This document shows positions 1 through 7,186 of a stretch of DNA of 64,000 bases, in pieces (position 1 is the first letter of the stretch; every line of letters starts with the position of its first letter). The DNA lies in the NCBI RefSeq assembly GCF_000424005.1, contig NZ_KE384121.1, positions 132,794 through 196,793 of the forward strand. Reading direction: 5' to 3'. A model generated the notes under the pieces. That model was not told the origin of the DNA, ran no database searches, and saw nothing but the letters and a program-made list of their open reading frames with translations. The stretch is from Pseudobutyrivibrio ruminis CF1b. GTDB taxonomy: Bacteria; Bacillota; Clostridia; Lachnospirales; Lachnospiraceae. A program made the translations under genes and the position numbers.

Positions 1-591
1 GTACCTATCACATTTGGAATGGACGAAAAGGCCTTAGGCTCATATCTCCCACCATCTTATGATAACGAAGAACAGTTTCAGTTCTCACTTTTCTTCATTG
101 GCTTCTGTATGAATGATCAGCTCACAAAGGCTGACAGAGTCAATCTCTACAAGCATGAATATGCCCACTACATGACAAGACACATTAGTATCCCAGAAAA
201 ATATAATTGGCAGCCAGGTGTACACGGCAGTGCATGGAAATACTGCTGCTCACTTATCGGAGCTATTCCATCTGATTACTATATTGAAAATGCAAGCATT
301 CAGAAAATTGACTATGATTCAGTGTTAGAGCGCCCTAGCGTTGACCATAAGCAGGTGCAGATGCTTGATACATATCGCACACAGAAGATGTATGCAAACA
401 TGGAAAATGCAAAGGTTAAATACGAAGTTGGTGATGTGGTTACACATCCTAAGTTTGGCGAAGGCACAGTTAAGGAAATAGAAAAACAGCCATCTTCAGT
501 CCGACTTCACATCGCATTTGGTGACGAAGTAAAAGTCATTGACCAAAAATGGCTGGTAAAAACTCGCTATCAAAGAGTAGCCGATAGATAA
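1..591 (+). CDS. HEXXH-motif protein with C-terminal Tudor/SH3-like domain (5' end outside window)
   Basis: The frame is open from base 1, and the first ATG at 19 has no visible ribosome binding site, so the gene probably begins upstream. Counting from that ATG, residues 46-50 are HEYAH, a zincin-type HEXXH motif. The last ~60 residues (YEVGDVVTHPKFGEGTV onward) look like the small beta-barrel domain found at the C terminus of UvrD/PcrA helicases. The combination suggests a metallopeptidase-like N-terminal part joined to a nucleic-acid or protein binding barrel, but the third zinc ligand is not identifiable and I cannot name the family. It ends just before hairpin element 598-682. Confidence 0.7.
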   Translation, partial: VPITFGMDEKALGSYLPPSYDNEEQFQFSLFFIGFCMNDQLTKADRVNLYKHEYAHYMTRHISIPEKYNWQPGVHGSAWKYCCSLIGAIPSDYYIENASIQKIDYDSVLERPSVDHKQVQMLDTYRTQKMYANMENAKVKYEVGDVVTHPKFGEGTVKEIEKQPSSVRLHIAFGDEVKVIDQKWLVKTRYQRVADR

Positions 592-597
592 TATAAC

Positions 598-682
598 GCC
601 TGTTACGCTCTCAAGCCTTGGTATACCCCGCTCAACTAACACGTTTCGCTAAGGTATTACCAAGAGCTTGATAGCTACAGGC
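598..682. repeat. structured hairpin element, copy 1
   Basis: An 85-bp inverted structure with outer arms GCCTGT/ACAGGC, inner arms around CTCAAGCC and GCTTGATAG, a locus-specific paired segment (CTTGGTATACC against GGTATTACCAAG) and a 25-nt loop from CCGCTCAACT to TCGCTAA. A related element lies at 33381-33468 with the same loop and flanks but different paired segments. It sits between two convergent genes. A small extra stem ATAGC/GCTAT (671-685) is followed by a T run, so it may also terminate plus-strand transcription. Confidence 0.75.
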
Positions 683-690
683 TATTTTTT
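671..690 (+). terminator. short intrinsic terminator at the end of hairpin element 1
   Basis: ATAGC (671-675) pairs with GCTAT (681-685), followed directly by six T and further T-rich sequence. The five-pair stem is weak alone but lies at the foot of the larger hairpin 598-682, downstream of the plus-strand gene ending at 591. Confidence 0.5.
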
Positions 691-1189
691 ATTTTTCTAT
701 TTTTTCTAGCAGTTTTATTAACGTAGTCTCTAAATCTAATCCATGTTCATCTACGATAACATCTGCATACTTTTCATACAAAGGCACACGCTCTTCATAT
801 AAAGACTTCAAATTTTGTCCATCTTTTAATACGACTCCACGTCCTTTCAGGCTTCCAAGTCTGCTATCAAGTGTTTCATAATCAAGCTTAAGGTATACTA
901 CAGTTCCGATTTCTTTTAAGTGTTCCATAGCTTCGGCGCCATAGATAACACTGCCACCAGTTGCAATGACTGTCTTATCCGTCTGTATTCCCGCATTAAC
1001 ATCGTTTTCTATCTTCAGGAAACCATCAACACCTTCTTCAGCGATTATTTCCTTTAAAAGGCGTTTTTCGCGCTTCTGGATAAGTAAATCCGCATCTACG
1101 AACTCATATCCCAATTTCTTTGCAAGAACAACTCCAAGAGTACTCTTTCCTACTCCAGGCATACCGATTAAAACAATGTTATTTTTCAT
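689..1189 (-). CDS. aroK: shikimate kinase-like protein (divergent)
   Basis: Shikimate kinase phosphorylates the 3-hydroxyl of shikimate in the chorismate pathway. The 166-residue length, Walker A loop GMPGVGKST (residues 9-17), the DAD that carries the shikimate-binding aspartate, and a late ERVPLYEKYAD segment with the conserved arginine all fit. However the FR of the canonical substrate site is FL here (GFLKIEN), and the usual GGG is GGS (ATGGS). The fold and nucleotide binding are clear; shikimate as substrate is less certain, and another AroK may exist elsewhere. Start ATG is preceded by GAGG. An extended -10 (TGGTATAAT) lies about 35 bp upstream. Confidence 0.75.
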   Translation of the reverse strand: MKNNIVLIGMPGVGKSTLGVVLAKKLGYEFVDADLLIQKREKRLLKEIIAEEGVDGFLKIENDVNAGIQTDKTVIATGGSVIYGAEAMEHLKEIGTVVYLKLDYETLDSRLGSLKGRGVVLKDGQNLKSLYEERVPLYEKYADVIVDEHGLDLETTLIKLLEKIEK

Positions 1190-1223
1190 GACAAATCCTC
1201 ACTGATAAAAAATTTTAATCCGT

Positions 1224-1232
1224 ATTATACCA
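1224..1232 (-). promoter_or_regulatory. extended -10 promoter of the shikimate kinase gene
   Basis: On the minus strand TATAAT (1224-1229) is preceded by TG plus one base, the extended -10 form. No good -35 hexamer is visible. It lies between the radical SAM gene stop and the kinase start, giving the kinase its own transcription. Confidence 0.5.
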
Positions 1233-1243
1233 TATAAGTGTTG

Positions 1244-2341
1244 TTAATTCTGCTGCAAAATAGCCTCAACCTGATCACGCTTTTCAAATAAAACGCATCC
1301 ACCTACATGATCATCCATAAGGACGTCAGTATCCTGCAACACCTTGAAGAGTCTTGATGATATAGCACCTTTGAGAGATGCCTCTCTTACATTAGTATCT
1401 GAGTATGGTGAGAATGGGCATGGTTCTGCTCCTCCATGAGAATTGATATGGAAGAATCCGCGGCCTGCTGCCACACATCCACCTGATGACTTCTCATCTC
1501 CTGGGAATGAAATGAATACCATCTCCTCATACTTTTCTCTAAGTTCATCAATTCTTTCACGAAGCTTTATTTCCTGCTCCTCTGATAATGCTAAATGCTT
1601 GCTCTCATCAGATACTGGAACATACTCTACATAGATTGCTGCCTTGCATCCATATCCACCAAGCATGGATACAAACTCGTCTGATAAAACATCATCAAAA
1701 TTCTCAGTAGTAACAGTGATAGAATTTCCGAAGATGAGATGCTTCTCCTTAAACTTTTCCATGTTGGAAATAAGCTTATCATAGATGCCCTCACCACGTC
1801 TGTTATCAGTAGCCTCCTTATGACCTTCGATACTCATGATAGGCACAAGGTTACGATTCTTATCAAACATCTTAAAGTACTCATCACTGATGAATACTCC
1901 ATTTGTAAAAATGGGGAAAAGAATTTCCTTATATGATGCAGCTGATTGAATTACGTCTTTACGAAGTAATGGCTCACCACCTGCAAGAAGGATAAAGCTG
2001 ATACCTAAATCTCGTGCTTCCTCAAAAATCTTGCCCCACTCTTCTCCAGACATCTGATCTACCGGAGCGCAGTCCTTTGTGGCCTCATTCTGTCTAGAAT
2101 AACAGCCTGCACAATGAAGGTTGCAGTTACTAGTGATAGAGGCAATCAAAAATGGAGGGACATGCAGTCCTTCCTCCTTATATTTCAGTCTTGTGTCTGA
2201 TGCCTTCTTGGATGCTTTGGCAAAGCTTGCCATAAAGATACTTTCTGCTGGGTCCTTTAATGTAGCACGAAGAGCATCCTTAACAACTCGCTCTACACCT
2301 TTTGTCATGTAACTCTGAATGTCAAAATTTCTTTCTTTCAT
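1244..2341 (-). CDS. radical SAM protein with SPASM-like C-terminal region
   Basis: Residues 73-80 (CNLHCAGC) form the CX3CX2C motif that binds the 4Fe-4S cluster cleaving S-adenosylmethionine. A GGEPLL segment follows, which binds SAM in this superfamily. The C-terminal part has further cysteines (GGCVAAGRG, EPCPFSPYSD, GGCVLF), as in SPASM or twitch domains holding auxiliary clusters. No precursor peptide gene is next to it, so the substrate is unknown; a peptide- or protein-modifying role is possible but not shown. It is transcribed from a good promoter at 2397-2424 and is separate from its divergent neighbour at 2583. Confidence 0.85.
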   Translation of the reverse strand: MKERNFDIQSYMTKGVERVVKDALRATLKDPAESIFMASFAKASKKASDTRLKYKEEGLHVPPFLIASITSNCNLHCAGCYSRQNEATKDCAPVDQMSGEEWGKIFEEARDLGISFILLAGGEPLLRKDVIQSAASYKEILFPIFTNGVFISDEYFKMFDKNRNLVPIMSIEGHKEATDNRRGEGIYDKLISNMEKFKEKHLIFGNSITVTTENFDDVLSDEFVSMLGGYGCKAAIYVEYVPVSDESKHLALSEEQEIKLRERIDELREKYEEMVFISFPGDEKSSGGCVAAGRGFFHINSHGGAEPCPFSPYSDTNVREASLKGAISSRLFKVLQDTDVLMDDHVGGCVLFEKRDQVEAILQQN

Positions 2342-2396
2342 TTTCTTACACTCACTTCTTTATTCTGATTATGCACCATTTAATTGCATGTAACTA

Positions 2397-2424
2397 ATTA
2401 TATCACCCAATTTTCCGATGTCAA
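2397..2424 (-). promoter_or_regulatory. sigma-A type promoter of the radical SAM gene
   Basis: Minus-strand TTGACA (2419-2424) and TATAAT (2397-2402) are perfect consensus hexamers 16 bp apart, about 55 bp upstream of the start codon at 2341. Confidence 0.75.
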
Positions 2425-2582
2425 TATTATATATGACAGGGAATCATTATAAAGTTAAACTATGTAAACATTGTGTAAAATTGCGATGATATATATCCAA
2501 AATCTTCATATTGGTATGGCATTATTTGAAAATGATGCTAGAATGGCGAGCGTGGTGATGATTATTTCGAGAGGGAAATAAA

Positions 2583-3290
2583 ATGGATATTAACTGCGGT
2601 AATTCTTCTTATGAAGATAATAGAACAGCGGAAGCAAAATTTAGAGATGCTTCCATTATTTTAGGAATTCTTTTATCAGGAGTAGGTGTCTGGGTGATTA
2701 TTTATGCGCTCTGGGAACACCTTGGTCGACCAGTTCCGGTTTCATATATGGTCCAGGCCGTTGATTTACTTGGCATAGCCATGTGCCTTACTGCTTGGCG
2801 TTTTACAAGCTTCTCTGTTAAGGAACTTGGACTTTTTCCTGAAAATCCAAAGAAAGTAGCTATTGAAACTTTAATATTATGCGGAATAGCTTTTGTGATA
2901 CTTGCTACTATTAAATTTGTTGGACAAATGTATGACCCTACTTTGTTCCAAACTGAAAGAGGCTTCTTTGATATTCGAAGATTTAACTTATATCAGATTT
3001 TCTACCTCTTTACAGCTTTCATTCAGGAATTCACAGCCCGAAGCATTATGCAGACTAACCTTCGAAGAGTTTGCGCCACCAGACATAAAACAATGTATGC
3101 CATAGTTCACGCGTCCGTTGTTTTTGCTGTATTCCATATTGAGTATGGTTTCTGGTTCATGATAGGAGCTGCTTTCCTCGGCGGTCTTTTAGGCGTTGTC
3201 TACGAAAAACAAAAGACAGTCTTAGGAGTTTGGATTATCCACTGGTTTCTTGGCGTAGCAGCATTCTTATTTGGAATTATAAATCAATAA
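2583..3290 (+). CDS. CPBP-family intramembrane protein (degenerate motifs)
   Basis: A 235-residue polytopic membrane protein with about seven hydrophobic segments and the abortive-infection/CPBP peptidase layout. Motif 1, normally EEXXXR, reads QEFTAR; motif 2 FXXXH is present as FAVFH; motif 3 (HXXXN) reads HWFLG. Two of the three catalytic motifs are therefore altered, so it may bind rather than cleave its partner. CPBP proteins are known for CAAX processing in eukaryotes and bacteriocin self-immunity in Firmicutes; no bacteriocin gene is visible nearby. Start ATG follows GAGAGGG. Transcription ends at the 3296-3332 terminator. Confidence 0.8.
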   Translation: MDINCGNSSYEDNRTAEAKFRDASIILGILLSGVGVWVIIYALWEHLGRPVPVSYMVQAVDLLGIAMCLTAWRFTSFSVKELGLFPENPKKVAIETLILCGIAFVILATIKFVGQMYDPTLFQTERGFFDIRRFNLYQIFYLFTAFIQEFTARSIMQTNLRRVCATRHKTMYAIVHASVVFAVFHIEYGFWFMIGAAFLGGLLGVVYEKQKTVLGVWIIHWFLGVAAFLFGIINQ

Positions 3291-3295
3291 AAATA

Positions 3296-3332
3296 ATCCC
3301 AGGAGTTTTAAATTCTCCTGGGATTTTTATTT
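3296..3332. terminator. bidirectional intrinsic terminator
   Basis: AATCCCAGGAG (3296-3306) and CTCCTGGGATT (3316-3326) form a perfect 11-bp stem with an A-rich left flank and T-rich right flank. It serves the plus-strand CPBP gene and the minus-strand ldh. Confidence 0.9.
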
Positions 3333-3344
3333 GACGCATTCTTT

Positions 3345-4292
3345 TTATAAAACTTCGTCTATTACCTTTTTCAAAGTCGCTGCAGATGCCTTTAATGCCT
3401 CAACCTCTGAGTCACTCAGACTAATTGGCACTGTAGTCTCTACACCATTCTTACCAACGATTGCTGGCATACTGAGTGCCACATCAGAAATACCATAATT
3501 ATCATGCTGGATACTTGAGACAGGTAAAATTGTCTTCTCATCACGCACTATAGCCTCGCAGATTCTACGAACTGACATTGCTATTCCGTAGTAAGTAGCA
3601 CCCTTTTTCTCAATAATTCCATAAGCACTATTCTTTACGTTTTCAGCAATAGCCTTCATTGATGCCTCGTGCTCGAAATGACCTCTCATCTCGCAGAAAT
3701 CATTGATAGGTATACCGGAAACATTTGCACTGCTCCATGCAGCTATCTCACTGTCGCCATGCTCACCAATGATAAAAGCATGCACTGAGCGGCTATCGAC
3801 CTGAAGATGCTCACCCAAAAGATATTTAAATCTTGCTGTATCGAGTGTTGTTCCTGAACCAAATACTCTATTCTCAGGATAACCTGAGAGCTGCTTTGCA
3901 GCATATGTAAGAATATCTACAGGGTTTGCAACTATAAGCATAATGGCATCTTTGTTTACCTCTGCAATCTGAGGAATGATAGATCCAAAGATTCCTACAT
4001 TCTTCTTTACCAAATCAAGTCTTGTCTCACCTGGCTTCTGGCCTGCACCTGCAGTCACAATGATAAGATAAGCATCTGAAATATCCTTATAATCGCCAGC
4101 ATATATCTTCATAGGCTTTGCAAAAGGAAGTCCATGGCTGATATCAAGCGCCTCTCCTTCAGCCTTTTCCTTATTTGCATCTATTAAAACCATCTCAGAA
4201 AAAAGACCGCTTTCCATAATTGCAAATGCCGAAGCTGCACCTACAAATCCACATCCAATTACTGCTACTTTTCTGTAATTTAAACCTGACAT
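3345..4292 (-). CDS. ldh: L-lactate dehydrogenase
   Basis: Catalyses NADH-dependent reduction of pyruvate to L-lactate, one of the reductant sinks of this fermentative organism alongside formate from pflB. The Rossmann motif GCGFVGAA, the coenzyme/substrate segment ANPVDILTY and the catalytic IIGEHGDSE are all visible. I take the start at 4292 (MSGLNYRK) because AGGAGG lies six bases upstream; an upstream in-frame ATG at 4334 would add 14 residues with no family match. The resulting 315 residues is the usual LDH length. A promoter with a palindromic spacer is at 4366-4394. Confidence 0.93.
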   Translation of the reverse strand: MSGLNYRKVAVIGCGFVGAASAFAIMESGLFSEMVLIDANKEKAEGEALDISHGLPFAKPMKIYAGDYKDISDAYLIIVTAGAGQKPGETRLDLVKKNVGIFGSIIPQIAEVNKDAIMLIVANPVDILTYAAKQLSGYPENRVFGSGTTLDTARFKYLLGEHLQVDSRSVHAFIIGEHGDSEIAAWSSANVSGIPINDFCEMRGHFEHEASMKAIAENVKNSAYGIIEKKGATYYGIAMSVRRICEAIVRDEKTILPVSSIQHDNYGISDVALSMPAIVGKNGVETTVPISLSDSEVEALKASAATLKKVIDEVL

Positions 4293-4365
4293 AACAAACC
4301 TCCTATCTAAAACAATTTGTTGTCCTGAATACATAATAACATGTTTTGAATGTTTTTGTTAGTCT

Positions 4366-4394
4366 TATCTAACCTTGTATACAATTTTGTCCAA
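4366..4394 (-). promoter_or_regulatory. candidate ldh promoter with palindrome in the spacer
   Basis: Minus-strand TTGGAC (4389-4394) and TAGATA (4366-4371) are 17 bp apart. The spacer holds the perfect palindrome TTGTATACAA (4375-4384), a possible repressor site. It is not a recognisable Rex box. The 5' leader would be about 65 nt. Confidence 0.5.
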
Positions 4395-4395
4395 T

Positions 4396-4698
4396 CTAAA
4401 TGTTTCTTCCTTGATACTGCACCGTTACAACTAGTATTCTCATCTTTTCTTCATCAATTCTAAATATAGCAATATAATTATCTATTATTAATTGTTTATA
4501 TCCTTTACTAGCATATCTACCAGCTGTCCTATCTTGATGCGACTCTGGGAATGTATCCAGACCAAGAATAGCCTTCTTTATTCTATCAATCTGTCCTTTT
4601 GCATTTTCTGGAGACAACTTTTCATAAGCAATATAAGCATATATTTCTTCTGTATCCCTATACGCTCTTGGCATTAATTCTACAGTATACTTATTCAA
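4396..4698 (-). CDS. RelE/ParE-family toxin
   Basis: About 100 residues matching the RelE/ParE fold: an N-terminal strand (YTVELMP), the AYRDTEEIYAYIA helix, then the two terminal strands IDNYIAIFRID and ILVVTVQYQGRNI. Family members cleave ribosome-bound mRNA or poison gyrase; which applies cannot be read here, but the DTEEIYAYIA helix is closer to ParE/YoeB-like proteins. I place the start at a TTG at 4698 that overlaps the antitoxin stop, with GGAG upstream, because the longer ATG version (4737) would add 13 residues read from antitoxin codons. It is translationally coupled to the antitoxin. Confidence 0.82.
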   Translation of the reverse strand: MNKYTVELMPRAYRDTEEIYAYIAYEKLSPENAKGQIDRIKKAILGLDTFPESHQDRTAGRYASKGYKQLIIDNYIAIFRIDEEKMRILVVTVQYQGRNI

Positions 4699-4954
4699 AA
4701 TACTTTTTCTCCAATTCTGCAAAAGCATCCTTTGCATCTATTGTCTTACCAGTTTCAGCAAACTCCTGCTCTGCCTCAAAAATAGCCTGATCTATACGAT
4801 TTTCCCTTGCGAACTTCTCGTATAATTCTGCACTCATAACCACAAGATCACTATATCCATTTTTAGTAATAAAAATAGGTTCCTTTTGTCTATGTGCAAT
4901 TTCTGATATTTCACTTGTATTTCTTAAATCTCTAATAGGCATGATTGTTGGCAT
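4691..4954 (-). CDS. Phd/YefM-family antitoxin
   Basis: Eighty-seven residues starting MPTIMPIRDLRNT, the typical Phd/YefM N-terminal DNA-binding region, followed by KEPIFITKNGYSDLVVMS, the hallmark strand-turn-strand, and an acidic helical C terminus that would wrap the toxin. It neutralises the downstream RelE/ParE toxin and autorepresses. AGGAGG precedes the ATG closely. A perfect 14-bp palindrome (4985-4998) abuts the -10 box, consistent with autoregulation. Confidence 0.88.
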   Translation of the reverse strand: MPTIMPIRDLRNTSEISEIAHRQKEPIFITKNGYSDLVVMSAELYEKFARENRIDQAIFEAEQEFAETGKTIDAKDAFAELEKKYFE

Positions 4955-4979
4955 AGTGTCTACCTCCTTTGTTAAACAT

Positions 4980-4998
4980 ATTGTAGCATAATTATGCT
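4980..4998 (-). promoter_or_regulatory. toxin-antitoxin promoter -10 and operator
   Basis: Minus-strand -10 TACAAT (4980-4985) touches the perfect palindrome AGCATAATTATGCT (4985-4998), which would lie in the -35/-10 spacer. The position is typical of a Phd/YefM autorepression site. Confidence 0.65.
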
Positions 4999-5055
4999 GC
5001 GTTGTATATATCTTTACTTAAAATCCTATTTTCTTACATATTGCTGTTTCAACCA

Positions 5056-5070
5056 GTGACAAATTGTCAC
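5056..5070. promoter_or_regulatory. palindromic site GTGACAA-N-TTGTCAC downstream of the XRE gene
   Basis: A perfect 7-1-7 palindrome. The same half-site recurs upstream of the XRE gene at 6068-6084 and 6089-6105, so it is probably bound by that regulator. It lies about 100 bp upstream of the antitoxin start. A direct repeat of GGTCTCGACACA follows at 5084-5106. Confidence 0.55.
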
Positions 5071-5110
5071 CTCTGCAATTATTGGTCTCGACACAGGTCT
5101 CGACACGCTA

Positions 5111-5986
5111 TCAATCTAAATTACCATATTTTTGTATGTACTTCATAACAACCATCGTTATTATCAAAACTATAAATATTGATATAGATAAAACACCTAT
5201 TGATTGCAATGCATCTTCATAAGTTACTAATGAACCCATCCATTCTCTATAAGAAATACATAAAAATACATTAGCTACGCTTACAAAGACTGCCGAAGCA
5301 GATACTTTTTTCATATGTTTTAATTTATACCATTCATATTCAAATAATCCTATACTAGCTAATGTAATACTGCCCAATATTTTTGAAAGAAGCGGTCCAT
5401 AATTCTCAGGTGCAACATAAACAGCTAGCAAATCTAAATAATAAATTGCTCCAATCATGATAACTACACTCACTACGAATAATAACAATGTAATTAGACT
5501 AATGATTCTATACTGATTATCTCTTTTATCCTCACACACCAGACTTTTTCTAGTGGTACTTCCAATCAATATCAAATTGCAAATCACTAGGAACACAATA
5601 TCATACTTAAAATTCCAACTGTAGCCCTTTCCTGAAACAAAAGCAAAATAAAACCGTATTAAAATAATAATTAAGATTATTATATTTGAAATTATATCTA
5701 TTTTTCTTCTGACCGAATCTCTTGCCTGTATTTTGACTATCCTTAATAACTCTGAAAGTGCTTCTTCTTTATCCTCAGAAGATTCTCCACTAACAAGCTT
5801 TTCGATACTGATATCAAGACAATTAGATAAATCTTCTAGAATCCCTACATCCGGAAAACTATCACCGTTTTCCCAGCGTGATATCGCTTTATTTGATACC
5901 CCTAAAATATCCCCTAATTCTGTTTGCGTATATCCCTTTTGAAGACGTGCACTCTTTATAAGTAAACCTGTCTTTTCCTTATCCAT
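5111..5986 (-). CDS. XRE-family regulator fused to a membrane domain
   Basis: Residues 1-65 are a Cro/C1-type helix-turn-helix (YTQTELGDILGVSNKAISRWENGDSFPD). A short linker rich in acidic residues leads to about five or six hydrophobic segments covering residues 105-285, so the DNA-binding domain is tethered to the membrane. The signal sensed is unknown. Palindromes of the GTGACA/TGTCAC type lie both upstream (6068-6105) and downstream (5056-5070), suggesting autoregulation. AGGAGGA precedes the ATG. AT-rich codons and neighbouring toxin-antitoxin genes suggest an accessory patch. Confidence 0.85.
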   Translation of the reverse strand: MDKEKTGLLIKSARLQKGYTQTELGDILGVSNKAISRWENGDSFPDVGILEDLSNCLDISIEKLVSGESSEDKEEALSELLRIVKIQARDSVRRKIDIISNIIILIIILIRFYFAFVSGKGYSWNFKYDIVFLVICNLILIGSTTRKSLVCEDKRDNQYRIISLITLLLFVVSVVIMIGAIYYLDLLAVYVAPENYGPLLSKILGSITLASIGLFEYEWYKLKHMKKVSASAVFVSVANVFLCISYREWMGSLVTYEDALQSIGVLSISIFIVLIITMVVMKYIQKYGNLD

Positions 5987-6067
5987 GGATATCTCCTCCT
6001 AAAACAAGAATGCAACATAAGTCCAATTTATGCAATCTATTTTAACGAGAATAATATAAATTGAGTC

Positions 6068-6105
6068 GGTGACATTTTGACACCAACTGGAGACAACTTG
6101 TCACC
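6068..6105. promoter_or_regulatory. paired palindromic operators upstream of the XRE gene
   Basis: GGTGACATTTTGACACC (6068-6084) and GGAGACAACTTGTCACC (6089-6105) are related imperfect palindromes whose centres are 21 bp apart, two helical turns, allowing same-face binding of two dimers. The half-site matches the palindrome at 5056-5070. They lie 80-120 bp upstream of the XRE start. Confidence 0.6.
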
Positions 6106-6142
6106 AATAGATAATCTTACTATAGATACATACAATAACAAA

Positions 6143-6166
6143 AAAAGCCTTCATATCGAAGACTAT
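6143..6166 (-). terminator. terminator of the DUF3791/DUF3990 operon
   Basis: On the minus strand GTCTTC pairs with GAAGGC across GATAT, followed by a run of seven T. The stem overlaps the stop codon of the gene ending at 6163. Confidence 0.75.
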
Positions 6167-6390
6167 TTTTCAAACAACTCTGGTTCTGATTCTTTTAATA
6201 TATCCGCAAGTACCTTGTAGTCTAGATACTGCATTCCTTCCTTGCCTTGATTTATTTTATTTGAAAGCTTACTACCATAATAGATAGCCATTGCTTTCTC
6301 TAGAGAAACATTGTTTTCTTTTGCTATATAAGAAATCAATCTCTCTTCCAAACTTTCCTGGTATACCTGTTCTAATACTTTATCGTCCAT
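6163..6390 (-). CDS. small protein of the DUF3990 module
   Basis: Seventy-five residues, acidic, predicted helical (LEERLISYIAKENNVSLEKAMAIYYGSKLSNKI). I do not recognise a named family with confidence. It begins three bases after the DUF3990 gene and shares its terminator, so it is the third gene of the DUF3791-DUF3990 unit. By position and size it could be an additional antitoxin or an accessory subunit; that is inference only. Confidence 0.7.
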   Translation of the reverse strand: MDDKVLEQVYQESLEERLISYIAKENNVSLEKAMAIYYGSKLSNKINQGKEGMQYLDYKVLADILKESEPELFEK

Positions 6391-6392
6391 TA

Positions 6393-6872
6393 TTAAACCT
6401 CATATGAAGATGTATAAGTCAAAAGATTATCTATAGCTTTTTGTGATATAAAAGCTATCTGGTCATAAGTTTCATATACCTTGATTTCTTTCAAAGCTCT
6501 ATCTCTATCCCAGATGCCTTGATGATACATATCTACAACTCTAAAAACCTTATCATCAGCTACTTTTCCAATGATGATATCATATTGTTTGTATTCTTCA
6601 TTTCCATCTCTACATGAGCATACAAAATCTATCCACTCTATCAAATCATCAGGAAATGTTTTTACCTTAAAGGAATCATAATCAGCTTTCAGTTCGTAAC
6701 AGTTAACTATAGACACATCCTTATTAAAGATATCAGCCTTTCTTCTAGCCCATTTTTCAGCCTGTTCCTTAACTGTAGTAATATAAAAACCTTTACCAAA
6801 ATCTAATGGTCTATATGAGTGATTAATATCTGGCTTCTTAATTACATCAATTCCGCCATGGTAAACAATCAT
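6393..6872 (-). CDS. DUF3990 protein, putative ADP-ribosyltransferase-like toxin
   Basis: The 159 residues start MIVYHGG and continue with LDFGKGFYITTVKEQAEKWA, the signature of DUF3990, which belongs to the ADP-ribosyltransferase-like superfamily. The YHG and GFYIT motifs would supply the His and Tyr of an H-Y-[EQ] NAD-binding triad; the third residue may be the Gln in AFISQKAIDNL. Family knowledge and the small partner genes on both sides suggest a toxin. It overlaps the upstream DUF3791 gene by four bases (ATGA), implying translational coupling. Target and activity are unknown. Confidence 0.8.
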   Translation of the reverse strand: MIVYHGGIDVIKKPDINHSYRPLDFGKGFYITTVKEQAEKWARRKADIFNKDVSIVNCYELKADYDSFKVKTFPDDLIEWIDFVCSCRDGNEEYKQYDIIIGKVADDKVFRVVDMYHQGIWDRDRALKEIKVYETYDQIAFISQKAIDNLLTYTSSYEV

Positions 6873-7084
6873 ATTTTAACACCTCTTGCATTTAAATAAT
6901 CTGTAATGTCATCAATAACATAGGACGTGCTTTGAGTATGAATTATATCAAAATGCTTAACTAAATAATTATTTATACAATCAACACTACTAAGCATAGT
7001 ATAAACCTCGGATGGTAGTTTCCCCCACTTATTAGCACAAGCATGAATCATGTAGATTACAAACGAAAAAGATTCTTGATTCAT
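6869..7084 (-). CDS. DUF3791 protein, putative antitoxin partner
   Basis: Seventy-one residues (MNQESFSFVIYMIHACANKWGKLPSEVYTML...) matching the small DUF3791 family that accompanies DUF3990 genes. As first gene of the operon it is the likeliest antitoxin. AGGAG precedes the ATG by eight bases. Direct repeats TTTATGTAGGA (7112-7122 and 7136-7146, minus strand) lie in the promoter region and may be the autoregulatory site. Confidence 0.78.
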   Translation of the reverse strand: MNQESFSFVIYMIHACANKWGKLPSEVYTMLSSVDCINNYLVKHFDIIHTQSTSYVIDDITDYLNARGVKI

Positions 7085-7111
7085 CTATTTAATCTCCTTT
7101 GTTAAATTAAC

Positions 7112-7146
7112 TCCTACATAAATAATATAACAGATTCCTACATAAA
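7112..7146 (-). promoter_or_regulatory. direct repeats in the DUF3791 operon promoter
   Basis: Two copies of TTTATGTAGGA (minus strand), 24 bp apart start to start, flank a TATATT-like -10 sequence. The placement suggests a repressor site for the module. Confidence 0.45.
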
Positions 7147-7148
7147 AG

Positions 7149-7181
7149 AAAAAGCCTTCAGACATAAGTCTGAAGGCTTCA
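7149..7181 (-). terminator. terminator of the tRNA operon
   Basis: A perfect stem GCCTTCAGAC/GTCTGAAGGC with a short loop, followed on the minus strand by TTTTTCTTTT, immediately after tRNA-Lys. Confidence 0.92.
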
Positions 7182-7186
7182 TTTGC

